64,000 nucleotides of DNA from the NCBI GenBank assembly GCA_021234155.1, contig JAJEKV010000017.1:11415525-11479524 (forward strand), in the 5' to 3' direction. This document shows, piece by piece, positions 9,933-19,872 of this stretch (within the stretch, counting starts at the first letter, position 1; every line of letters begins with the position of its first letter). The stretch is from Isoetes taiwanensis (Eukaryota > Streptophyta > Lycopodiopsida > Isoetales > Isoetaceae). Under the pieces are notes generated by a model. The model saw nothing but the letters and a program-made list of their open reading frames with translations, was not told where the DNA came from and searched no databases. Position numbers and translations under genes: made by a program.

Positions 9933-9950
9933 ATCTCGGCAGGACCTCCA
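9933..9950 (-). other. Primer binding site of gypsy-1 (tRNA-Gln-like)
   Basis: Read on the minus strand it is TGGAGGTCCTGCCGAGAT, three bases after the LTR end (CA). It closely matches the complement of a eukaryotic tRNA-Gln 3' end (...CTCGGTGGGACCTCCA, recalled rather than searched). The gypsy-2 PBS at 36200-36217 differs at one position. The tRNA identity is inferred. Confidence 0.6.
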
Positions 9951-9953
9951 AAA

Positions 9954-11906
9954 TGTTGACCCTAAACCTGGCTTAAAGGTCAACCACAAGGAAACAATCT
10001 GAGTTTCCACTCAAATTGGGGTTAGGACCTCTAGATCACTTAAGGTGATCAGTCTATGCAATATAAGTTTAGAGAAAAGCTCAAATTTTGAAGTTCTATA
10101 CCTTTCCCATTTCCAAAAACTGGTACCTCTACCAAAACAGTTGTGGTGATGAGGTATAGGTTGATTTCTCAAGTCAAACACTATAGACCTGTTCCAAAAA
10201 GTTGTAGGCAGCCAATGGTAAAACCTCTGACTAAGTCAGAGACTAAGTTTAGGAGTTATTCAAGCTCAAAGTGAGGTCAAAATGTGGTCAATAGCAGTCA
10301 AACCTAGAAAACAGTGATCAGAAATAGGATTTGGAGTTGCCAAGCGTATTTTTGAGGATTTTCAAAGCAAATATGTTGTAACGGTGATAAGGAAGAGAGG
10401 CAAGTGATCAGATTCCCATTTGGATATGTAAAAGTATTTTTTATGGCTGGATTTGGCAAAATACAGTCAAAACTGTTCAAAACAGAGAGCAATTTTTTAT
10501 AACTTGGGCTAGATGTGGTATTTTTGGATGATTTCAACTCCTTTGGTTCACATGAGCCCCAAGAATAGGTGGCAGGTAGGCCAAAGGTGCTAAAAATCAC
10601 TCAAGGATTTTCTGTAGAATATTTTGTGGCAAGAATTGCAAAGAAAAATATCAGAGATGAATTCAACAACTTGACAATCAATTTTCGAATTGATATGAAG
10701 GTAAATATATCATGATAACACCAGATAAGGATGCTTCATAGTTTCAAGTACAAGAAAATAATCATCAAGAGTCATAAGATAATTTCTGAAGGTAATGTCA
10801 ACTAAATCTTGTAAATCCAGTTGAGGAGAGCTCAAAAACTTCAAGGATCGTTCAGATCTTGCTCAGCAATGATCAATGTAGGATCTGAATACTTCTGGGC
10901 CTTCGAAAAACTTCTGTTGATGATCCCCTGGTATATAAGTTTGCATTTAGTGATTCCGGCATCTCAGGGCTTAGATTTAGGCTTGATATAATGCTTAAGA
11001 GCGGGAGTCCATGTTTAGGTAGTTCTTATGGTTTAAAAGTTCAGTTCCGGCGTGATTCGAGCTTGTTTCCAGATTTAGGTTTGAAGCAGCTGTATTCTCT
11101 GGAGATTTGCGCGATACGGTCACCGTATTTCTTGAGGTATAAACCAAGAATATGCTGTATTTTATGATTTCGAGAAGTTAAGCCATGGTTTAAGGGGTTA
11201 CCTATGAAAAATATTGAAGGAGTGGATCATTTGAGCAATGATAACCCTAATGTTTGGGGAATATGCCAAATTTTGGGCATTATGAACGGGAATATTCCAC
11301 AAGGTATACACATAATATGGCTTTTTAGGGCACAATGATAGATAGGCATAAGGGTGTGGGAAGTTGCAAAAGGGTTTAGGCTAAAGGATTTTGCAAAAAT
11401 GTGGCATAGGGAGTAAGAGGGCAAAAGATATGGAGGCAATGATGGGAATAACTTATGGGGAAATAAGGATGTATTGGGTAGGCAAGGCATGATAGGGTAT
11501 ATAAGGGTGAACAAAAGAGAATATAGGTGTAGGGAAAATGGCTAAGAAATTTCAAGGGATAAGAATAGAATATGAATGGAAATGGGTAAAAATGGCTAGG
11601 AAATGGAATCAAGTACCATGGGGTCTTCCAAACTCTTAACTTCCAATCTTCACAAGGTGCCTTCCAAACTTCATAACCCAGATTCTTCTAGGGAATATTC
11701 TTGACTAAGCATTTAATCCTCAAATGAAGTACCTCTTGTGGACTTTCAACTTGAACTCTTGTTGACTTGAAAAATGAACATCCTTTGACCTGCATATCAA
11801 TGTTGAATGCCAAAAACCTCTCAAACTTTGACCTAGTCTTCCAAGATGAGTTGACCTAGTTTGAATGCATAGATCACAATTAGTATGTTGCCCTTTGGGG
11901 GCAACA
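9954..11906 (-). repeat. 5' LTR of gypsy-1 (1.95 kb)
   Basis: The segment lies just outside the PBS and has TG...CA ends. It carries no coding sequence, as expected for an LTR. Both ends fold back. The inner end (9954-9985) is TGTTGACC - loop containing CCTGGC - GGTCAACC. The outer end (11886-11906) is TGTTGCCC TTTGG GGGCAACA. The partner 3' LTR is outside the window, so the boundaries rest on the PBS and the terminal dinucleotides. A purine-rich tract at about 11230-11620 gives spurious minus-strand open frames. Confidence 0.7.
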
Positions 11907-12996
11907 GTTCTAAACCACTGAGGTTGAAGGTTTTGCCAGGAACACCTTCAACATTTAGAACCTCCAGGTTGCTTTAGGCAACCACTCTGTGCAAGAAAAT
12001 TGCACAAAGAATGCTCAAACAATGAGTTATCACTGCTTTCCCAAAACAAGAAAAAGGTGGCCTCAGCAAAAATGATGCCATTTGCCAGTATATTCGAATG
12101 TTGCCATGGTTTCAATTCAACAAGCTGCTAAAGACTCAAGGAATCTAGGGCCAAAAGTCAGATGCCAGTTGGTTTGCAGAGATCTCGCTTTGTAAACCCG
12201 ACCAAGTCAAAAGTTGGTCAATATCCCTGGCAGCAAGCTAAATTTTGCAGATCAAAAAGTATGAGTCCTTTTTAACTTTAGACACTCAATCCTATCTCTT
12301 ATAGGTTTGCACACAAGGATCAACAAGTTTTTTGGCAAAGAAAATGCTAGAATACCCTGAAATTCAGTTTTTTTGCACAAAGACTGTCACAAAGCAAAAA
12401 CAGCAAGCAAATTTTTGTAGATTGAGTTCTAATGATCTTTTTTGACATTTGACAACTCCGAACACCTCTGACAGGTGTGTAAGCAAGGGGAATCAATCTT
12501 TTGCACAAGAATCAATGTTCATATGGTCAGAACTGGAGACTTTTGGCCAGAATGCTGTAATTTTTCAAAAGAATGGCAAACAGGTTTTTCCAAGACAATT
12601 TTTTGACACTTTTTCTCAATTTTGACACTACTAGTTACTTGATGGCTCTGCATATGATGTACAATTCAAAAAGTAGCGCTTGACCTGTTTGAGATGATAA
12701 ATCTTCTAAGACAACTCTAAACTTGAATAGTTTGCTCTAATTTTTCATATGAAATTTGTTCAAGACACAACATGAGAAGCAATTCACCTAAGCTAGACTT
12801 GCATTTACTTATTCAAATATTGCCTTTACCTCATCACTATACCTCATTTTACAAAGTTGAATGCAAATTGAATGAAATTTTCAGTGCCAAGGGTCGGATT
12901 TTCATTCATATGATTACCATACTGTCAATCAAATCATTCCCAAGATCTGATGTCTTGGGCACATGATCAAAAACGCATTGCTTTGAAAATGGCGGT
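11907..12996 (-). repeat. Family-2 gypsy LTR, first segment (minus orientation), with inverted end
   Basis: Matches the LTR sequence seen at 57145, 61551, 62331 and 63713 (AACCTCCAGGTTGCTT, then AGGCAACCACTC, then TGCCATTTGC). It also matches, in reverse orientation, the LTR preceding the gypsy-2 PBS at 36196. It ends abruptly at about 12996 where the LINE begins, and resumes at 21759. The first 57 bp are inverted relative to other copies (see findings). Near 12892 it carries CAAGGGTCGGATTTTCAT, shared with 63153 and with the opposite strand at 24270. Confidence 0.75.
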
Positions 12997-13071
12997 GGCG
13001 CTAAGGCGGTGGCTGTGGTGCTAAGGCGGTGGCTCCAGGCGACGACGTGAGCGGATCTGTGGAGCAAAGCT

Positions 13072-15160
13072 ATGGAGGGCGGTATGGCAGATAATCGGAT
13101 CTGCAGGAGCGAGCCTCAGGGGAGGCAGTCGACTCCTCCCAAGCGAATTCCGAAGCTGGCTCGGGCGGCCCAGCAAAGTCAGTTGGTTGGGGCTGGGTCT
13201 TCAGCTCAGAAGCCCAATCCACCTTCAGCGAACTCTCTTACAGCAGAAAGGGAGCCTGTAGAAAGCAATTCGGCAGCCTTTGGGTTACAGGACCAGCCTG
13301 TTGGGCTGGTGCTCTCACCGGATCGGCCTGCAGGTGGAAGGGAGAGTGAGGAGAGGAGTTTGGCTGCCCCGGGGTTACAAGGCCAGCCTGCTGGGCCGGC
13401 GTTTGTGCAGCCCATAGAACTGGCTTCCCCAGAACCGGTCTTAATCAGTGCTTCACAGGACAGATGTGCAGACGATAGTAGTGGGACACTCCAATCGGTT
13501 GCCCAATCGGTTGCCCATCGGGCAGAAGTGAATAGGGTTCTTGGGTTGATCGCAGACCGGGGTTTTGGGCAGCAGCCAGGGTCTGGGCAAGGCCCTATGG
13601 AGGTGGGGAGGAGGAGGGAGCGGTCCATCCCTTGGTATGCCAGCAGGCACCATCACAACACAGCCTGCAGGGAGGTGTTCATGCAGGGAGCCCTCCAGCA
13701 CTGGATGCACAAGCTCCAGGGGAGGCGGAATTTGAAATCCCGAGCAGCATGCCGCCATTGAAGACATCAACCCCGTTTGGCAGTCCTCACTTGCCTGCCT
13801 CTACTTTGCCGGAGGACCCTTTCGCAGTGGCGGAGCCGGTGTGCAATCTGCCTCCGGCCATGGGGTGTGGTGGTGTGTCGCAACATTCACATAAGCCATC
13901 GGGTCGAGAAGGCTCAAGTCTAGGGAGGCGGACGATAGAGGGGCATGGCATCAATGCAGCAGGGCCCGCATGGCGAACGAATGATACGGTGAGCCGGCTC
14001 TCACGTCCACGGTTCTCAGAATGGATCCGACACACAGTGGCACCGGCCTTTCTGAACCAACACAACAGTACGCAGTGTTGGTGTATTACACTGGAGTGCT
14101 GGACACCCGGAGAGTCGGTGGGTGGCTGCAAGCTCACTTTAAGCGGCTGGGGATCTCGCCGTTCCAGTCCTCGAAGTTCCTGGGGAATAACTTTTTCCTC
14201 CTCATGTTCGACGCGCCCCCAGTGGTGGAGAGGATAGTTGCGAGAGGGGTTGACCTCATGTGGGGGAATTATTTGATTTACCAGCATTACACCCCTAGTA
14301 TGAGTGCTCGGTCCTTGTCGGCCCTGAAGATCCCGTGTTGGTTTCAAGTGATGGATCTTCCCGCAGATATGCTGTTGCCAGAATTCATGATGGCGATCGC
14401 TAATGGGCTCGGTGGGCATATTTCTCACTCCATAGTTCGGGCGCCCAAGATTTGTGTTGCTTTACCTGCGGATAGCCCATTGCCTCCCTCATTGACTGTT
14501 AGGAGCGGTGACTGGTACTTTCAGTTTCCCCTCAAACTGTTAAATGGGGCAGAGATCTAGAGAATGTTTCCCGCCCTCCAGGTCTTCGCAGGTTCGCTTC
14601 CGGAGTGCAGGCCCGCGTCAGTGCCAGGGGCTTCACGGGAGGCAAGGCAGGAGGTTCCGCAGAACGGGGCCCAGGCTCTGTCCCGAACTCTGCCGGTGGA
14701 GGAGGCGCCTTCAGCCAGGACCCAGGCGGTGGAGGGGTCCATGCCGGATAGGCCGCTTCAGTCTATTGTGAATAATGGGGCAGCGTCCATTCCAAGGGGG
14801 CAAAGATGGACCCAACTAAGTGGCTCGGCTGCTTCACATCCAGCCGGCTTCGAATCCGGGCGAGCAGCGGCAACCCTACAAGTGGGCTCGGGCGGCTGCT
14901 GAGCTGGCGGGGGTAGCCATCTGACTGATGCAAAATGGCCCACCCGTGCCTCCCTCGAGGGGATGGAACTTGATAAGGTGGCCCGCACGCCTTGGGCTGA
15001 CGAGGTGGATTTGGATGTCGAGGTCGCCACGATAACCCGGCCGCTTTGTTCTATGACTCGGGATCGGCCCCGCTTTCACCGGCAAGACGGGGCGAAGAAG
15101 AAGCATCGTAAGAATCCCTCTTCTTCGATGGCGGCTATGGACAAGAAGATTTTGAGCTGA
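13072..15160 (+). pseudogene. LINE ORF1 (RNA-binding/chaperone-like), frameshifted
   Basis: ORF1 of plant L1 elements coats the element RNA. The first frame (13072-13761) is a basic, Pro/Gln-rich low-complexity region with an internal repeat (FGLQDQPVG and PGLQGQPAG). Coding then appears to move to the frame of 14021-14560, where YAVLVYYTGVLDTRRVGGWL, FKRLGISPFQ, FLGNNFFLLMFD and LSALKIPCWFQVMDLPADML match the DUF4283-type core of plant LINE ORF1. Further frames (14564-14902 and 14963-15160) look like a disordered C-terminal tail ending in a basic KKKHRKN stretch. No zinc knuckle is visible. At least two frameshifts are needed to join the parts. Confidence 0.65.
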
Positions 15161-15647
15161 ACGTCGCGGGGTGCGTTAAATCGCCCGCTAAGAGAACGAG
15201 TGGCGTTATCGCTCGCAAGCTAGACCCGGATATCTTGTGCCTTCGTGAACATAAGTGTCATAGGGGGATGCTCGCACCGTTGGACATGTTTGGGCCAATC
15301 TGGCTGCTGCAGCTTGCCACCTCTGGGGGTGGGACTGCCGTTGTATGGAAGATGCATGTGCAGGTGACTTTTACCCTAGCCGACTGTTGGGGCAGATGGG
15401 TCATCATCAAGTGGCGAGAGGGGCCGCACGAGTGGGGGATTGTGAACGTCTATGCTCACAATAGTGCGCGGCAGAGAGGGGCGTTGTGGGCGTCGCTAAG
15501 GCACAAGGTTGCATTCCTGGGGGCTGGTGTGGCGTGGCTGCTCCTGGGCGACTTCAACATGGTCGAGTCTATTCAGGACAGGTGTGGCAGAGCAGCAGAA
15601 GTGGTGCAGGGTTTTGAGCGGCAGCAGTGGGTGATGTTGTTGGACTC
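15161..15647 (+). CDS. LINE ORF2 endonuclease, 5' part
   Basis: This encodes the N-terminal half of the apurinic-like endonuclease that nicks target DNA for target-primed reverse transcription. Visible motifs are DPDILCLREHKCHRG, where the family has Q/E-E-T-K (the glutamate is kept), GGGTAVVW, WGIVNVYAHN, and the GDFN box in WLLLGDFNMVES. The frame is open from about 15161. The first methionine in it, at 15235, is internal. It is cut at 15647 by a 2.7 kb LTR element, and the reading frame resumes directly after that element at 18372. Confidence 0.85.
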
Positions 15648-15983
15648 TGTTTGGATTCTTGGCATACACCCTGCATCAGCAGTCCATGACTGCCGGATGC
15701 TACAAAGCTGCCATGTCATGATCACAAAACAAGAACAAGACAAGGAAATATGTACAAAGAATGAAGGGGAACGTGGCCAAATGAGACTCTCCAAATATGA
15801 GATAAACCTGAGTACATCTGAAGAGGCTCCGGTCTAATATAGTGTAGACCGCAAATCTGAGCCGTACACTAACTAAATCTAATCCCTACACTTATGTTAA
15901 TCTAATCATGCCAAGTGTCAGTCTGCCACCACTGACACCTAACATGTGCATGCACCTAACATGTGCATGCACAATGTTAACCA
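15648..15983 (-). repeat. 3' LTR of the non-autonomous element (inner end shortened)
   Basis: Begins TGTTTGGATTCTTGGC at the left, next to target duplication GACTC, and ends ...AATGTTAACCA next to CTCTCCCCCT. Compared with the other LTR it lacks the last 12-14 bp (CTAGGTGGTTAACA) at its inner edge, so the terminal palindrome present at 18344-18366 is halved here. Otherwise it differs by about one substitution and one 1 bp indel. Confidence 0.85.
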
Positions 15984-15993
15984 CTCTCCCCCT
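15984..15993 (-). other. Polypurine tract of the non-autonomous element
   Basis: Minus-strand sequence AGGGGGAGAG lies directly upstream of the 3' LTR, the usual primer position for plus-strand DNA synthesis. Together with the PBS at 17997 it fixes the element's orientation. Confidence 0.7.
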
Positions 15994-16375
15994 AAAAGTT
16001 TTTTAGCACAAAAACATGTACAGACTTTTATAAGACAAGTCCGACAATTACAACATGGTGCCAAAAAAAAAATTTTAGGGGCGAAAAGGATGGTACTGGT
16101 AATGGTTTGTTGTGTCGCCAAAAGATCTTCATGAAGGCATTGATGACGAAGAAGATCCGAATGAATGTCGATGCAGAACATGGATCATAGGAACTTGGGC
16201 TAAAAACATAAGGACCATCCCCTTATATTATGGGTAAGTCCTTGGAACAAATATTGCCCAAAAGTTCACGAAAAAAGCTTCAAAACAATGATTATATGGG
16301 GCCGTCAAAAGGTAAGCACCTTAAAAGCGTCCCCCGTGATCGACCATAGGAGAGCATGGCTATGCGTCACAATAT

Positions 16376-16605
16376 TTGTGCAGAGCGTGGATGTTGAGCA
16401 AAAGGCGTGGCCATATGCAAAGTGTGAGCGTGGGAGCATAAAGAGCGTGGCTGAAGCGTGGCTAGAGCGTGGTCAATTTGCGTGGTCAATCGTGGGCAAA
16501 AATACAGAGTGTGGGTCAAAGTTTGAGCGTGGGCATGGGCGTGGGAACATGAGCGTGGGGCGAGCAAGCGTGGGGCCGTGAGGCGTGGCCGTGGGCGGTT
16601 ATCAG
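16376..16605 (+). repeat. Cluster of GCGTGG motifs in the non-autonomous element
   Basis: About a dozen GCGTGG hexamers, many as GAGCGTGG, occur within 230 bp at irregular spacing. Several one-base variants such as GTGTGGG and CCGTGGG accompany them. There is no coding frame to explain the pattern. On the element's sense strand the motif is CCACGC. It may be an expanded regulatory or packaging motif. Confidence 0.8.
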
Positions 16606-17996
16606 CCCGCAAAAGAGTCTTGTGCCCGTGGCATGGACCCGTGAGCCAGCGTGAGCCTAAAAACAATATCTGATCTGAACCATAGATCTTAGGCGGCCAA
16701 ATCATAGCCGTTCGCCTAAAAAACCCTAGAGTGAGCAGAAGAGGTCTTCGAAGAAGAGTAACAGCCGCTTATTTCCATGGCGACCGGATTTAAAGGGAAA
16801 TGCTGGATATGGCAGCACAAATTCTGCTGGCTTACTGAATTTAGAAGCACAGATGGCAGGAAAAGGCGGTTTCTGAATCGGAGCTGTGGAAGCTGCCTCA
16901 ACTTTGCCGGAAAGAGCTTGAATAGATAGATACTGTTTGATTTGCTGACCCAAACAGGACTTTGATGCAGGTACAGATGTCGGCTTCAGAAATCATGCTG
17001 CTTCCACTTTGCAGGATAAAGCTTGAATAGATGGGTTAGCCTTTGATCGATGCTGCACAGTTTTGGATAGATAGATGAAAGATTTGACTGTGCTGTGCCC
17101 CACAAAGATATTCAAATTTAATCTTCCACTCTTAACTGATGAAAAGATTTGCTTGTTTGCAGATGTCCTGAGGCTTAAAAAATTTGCTTATAAACGTGCT
17201 TGCTTGAAGACAGACTTTGATTGCAGCCTGTATGTGCTTGGGCAGATGGATGGGGGCTGGCCACAGTGCTGGCCCTCTTGAAAAACTTGAATAAGAATAG
17301 ATAATCGGAAGCGCATAAGTTTATGGGTTGCGATGCTTAAGGTGCTTGAATCAAGCGCCAACTCTTATGGTAAGTTATAAGCTCAAGAAACTTCGAACTC
17401 GTGTATGTGCGGGAGCCGATGGAGACAAAATAATCGGCTTTGAAGATGGCGTAAGAAAACCTTGAAACTAAAACAAATTAATCGAACGGATGGGCTCAAA
17501 GGGGGCTAGCCGAGTGCTGGCCCTCGAAAAATAAACGGAAGAAGAATTGAAAGAGAATATTTTTGGCGTGCCAGAGCATGATTTCTGATAAAGCTGAGAG
17601 AAAAACAGAGGATAATGAAAAAGGAGCATGATATTTTGACATTTTTTCAGCAGTGAGAAGAGAAAAGAGGATCAAACTTTTGATTTTTTTGAAAATCTTG
17701 CAGAGAGGAGTGCTGTCACCACTCCAGAAATCCTGAAACTGCAAACTGTACTTGCTGCACTTGAAAAACAGAGTCTTGAGAACAGATTGACGAAATTAAA
17801 TTTGATCAGCTGGCAGAATTATCAGCTGTTTGGAAAAACAAAGGCCTCCAAGCGGATACACAAATCGACTTGGTTGAGCAAACGAAGGAAACCTAACAGG
17901 GGAAGAATAGTATACAAGAAGTCTTCAAAACGGGGAAAAATTGGAGCAGCAAGACAACAACAAACAGCAAGGGAGAAGAAAGTGATCACGAGCGAA
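16606..17996. other. Non-coding internal region of the non-autonomous element
   Basis: No gag or pol motif in any frame. One feature is a diverged internal repeat: GGGGGCTGGCCACAGTGCTG near 17254 and GGGGGCTAGCCGAGTGCTGG near 17501. Near 16915 and 17020 the phrase GAGCTTGAATAGAT or AAGCTTGAATAGAT recurs. Confidence 0.6.
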
Positions 17997-18014
17997 CCCG
18001 GCATAACGGCGCCA
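17997..18014 (-). other. Primer binding site of the non-autonomous element (tRNA-Asp-like)
   Basis: Minus strand TGGCGCCGTTATGCCGGG, one base after the LTR end. It resembles the complement of a plant tRNA-Asp 3' end (...CCCCGGCAACGGCGCCA), with AT inserted or changed in the middle. Athila-type gypsy elements use this primer, so the autonomous partner may be gypsy-like. The tRNA assignment is from memory. Confidence 0.55.
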
Positions 18015-18015
18015 A

Positions 18016-18366
18016 TGTTTGGATTCTTGGCATACACCCTGCAGCAGCAGTCCATGACTGCCGGATGCTACAAAGCTGCCATGCTCATGATCACAAAACA
18101 AGAACAAGACAAGGAAATATGTACAAAGAATGAAGGGGAACGTGGCCAAATGAGACTCTCCAAATATGAGATAAACCTGAGTACATCTGAAGAGGCTCCG
18201 GTCTAATATAGTGTAGACCGCAAATCTGAGCCGTACACTAACTAAATCTAATCCCTACACTTATGTTAATCTAATCATGCCAAGTGTCAGTCTGCCACCA
18301 CTGACACCTAACATGTGCATGCACCTAACATGTGCATGCACAATGTTAACCACTAGGTGGTTAACA
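18016..18366 (-). repeat. 5' LTR of the non-autonomous element with terminal palindrome
   Basis: 351 bp, TG...CA ends. The outer end (18344-18366) is a stem-loop: TGTTAACCAC, loop TAG, GTGGTTAACA. It is followed immediately by the target duplication GACTC. The body is nearly identical to 15648-15983. Confidence 0.87.
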
Positions 18367-18371
18367 GACTC

Positions 18372-19872
18372 CTTGCACTTGGCAGAGGTGGCGGGTGACT
18401 CCATATTTACTTGGTGTAATCAGCGGACGGGGGCCGGTCGGGCGTATGGTCGACACGACAGATGCTATGCGAATACCCTTGCTTCGGACCGGGCGCCTCA
18501 GCTCAAGCGGAAGAACATTTTGTCTACCGCGGTCTCTGACCATTTTCCTCAGTTAATATCCCAGGGATCGAGTGCAGTCAGGCCGGGGCGCACAGTGTTC
18601 AAGTTAAATACCGCCTATCTAAAGGATCCTGATTTCTCTTGGGGATGCCAGTAGATTTGGTTTCGTACCTTTTGGGATAACTATGGCATGGCAGGAATGG
18701 TGAAGGCCCTGGCTGAGGTCAAGGCATTCGCCAAGTCATGGGGTAGTCAGAAAGTACGGCAAGAGAGGGAGGTGTTAGAGGCACTGTATCGCGAATTGGA
18801 AGCCCTTAGATCTCAGACGTCTGACGGGGTGCGGGAGAATGAGATTTTGCGTCACATTGCAGCAGACGAATCCAAGAGGGCTGCTCAGGCAAGAGTGAAA
18901 GCAGGGGTCACCTGGCTGCGAGAAGGGGACACTAATTCGCGTATGTTCTTCAGGGCTGCGCGACAGAAGAAGTATGCGGCCTCAATGTCGTCGCTGGCCT
19001 TGGCCGATGGTCGTATCCTGCAATCACCGGGGGACATCAAGCAGGCTATCTTTCAACATTTCTCTCAGTTTTTCCAGGAAAAGAGATACCCCTACACGGA
19101 CATGATGGAGGAGATTGTGCTCAGTAAGGTGTCACGCAAGGTATCGACGGATAGAGAGCAGGAGTTGCAGCGCCCGCTTACAAAGCAGGAGCTTGAGGAG
19201 GCTTGCCGTGCCTTGGCCCCTCATAAGTGCCCGGGTCTGGATGGCATTCCGGTCGAATTCTTCCAAGAGTATTGGGATTGGGTGGGGGACTTAGTGTTGC
19301 AGACCTATCAGGATCTCCTTCAGGCAGAGGCGCTGGACTGTAGGCTCAACACTGGCTGCATCTCGTTAATTCCGAAGGTGAGGGAGCCAACTGTCATTTC
19401 TGATTGGCGCCCCATCACGCTTCTGTCGGCAATATACAAAATTATCACGAAGGCACTGTCGCTTAGATTGCAAGTGGTCCTAAAGGAGGCTATTAGTCCC
19501 ATGCAGTCTGGCTTCATTCCGGGCAGGCAGATTCTTAATAATGTAGCGGCGGCATTCGAGGGCATTCACTGGGCGCATAAAATAGGTCAGCAGATTGTGT
19601 ACTTGAAGCTGGACTTCGCGAAGGCCTATGATAGTGTGTGTTGGGAGTTTTTGAGAAGGATGATGTTAGCCTTTGGGTGTGGTGAGAGCTTTACGGCAGT
19701 GGCTATGAAGCTCTTAACGTCTGCCAGAGCCACCCTCCTGTGTCACGGCGAGTCGTCGTCGATCTTTGGTGTAGGGCGCGGAGTTCGCCAGGGATGCCCT
19801 TTGGCGCCCTTCCTATTCACCATCGTGGCAGAGGGACTTCAGCAGTGGAGGCGGGTGTTGTGGAGGGGCTGA
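18372..19872 (+). CDS. LINE ORF2: endonuclease C-terminus and first part of reverse transcriptase
   Basis: Continues the LINE frame after the LTR-element insertion. The endonuclease ends with DSIFTWCN and the catalytic AVSDHFPQL. A single stop near 18652 (after WGCQ) precedes the RT. RT blocks are GLDGIPVEFFQEYWDWVG, LNTGCISLIPK, WRPITLLSAIYKIITKALSLR, SGFIPGRQILNN, YLKLDFAKAYDSV (first catalytic aspartate) and GVRQGCPLAPFLF. The frame ends at 19872, and coding moves to the frame of the next entry, which holds the YADD box. Confidence 0.88.

Larger units (their letters stand above)
15648..18366 (-). mobile_element. Non-autonomous LTR retrotransposon inside the LINE
   Basis: Two near-identical direct repeats (15648-15983 and 18016-18366) enclose 2 kb with no retroelement coding sequence. 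The 5 bp GACTC flanks both outer ends (15643-15647 and 18367-18371), and excision restores the LINE endonuclease frame. A PBS-like site next to the right LTR and a polypurine tract next to the left LTR both read on the minus strand. This size and content fit a LARD or large TRIM type, mobilised in trans. I count about two differences between the LTRs over 336 bp, so the insertion is recent. Confidence 0.88.

Noticed and set aside
9933-9950. A tRNA gene remnant
   Set aside because: Only the 18 nt complementary to a tRNA 3' end is present, at the exact PBS position after the LTR. No cloverleaf.
13206-13770. Minus-strand open frames opposite LINE ORF1
   Set aside because: The GC-rich plus-strand ORF1 explains them. 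They have no domain of their own.
17990-18014. tRNA-Asp gene fragment
   Set aside because: Same reason: it is the primer binding site of the non-autonomous element on the minus strand.
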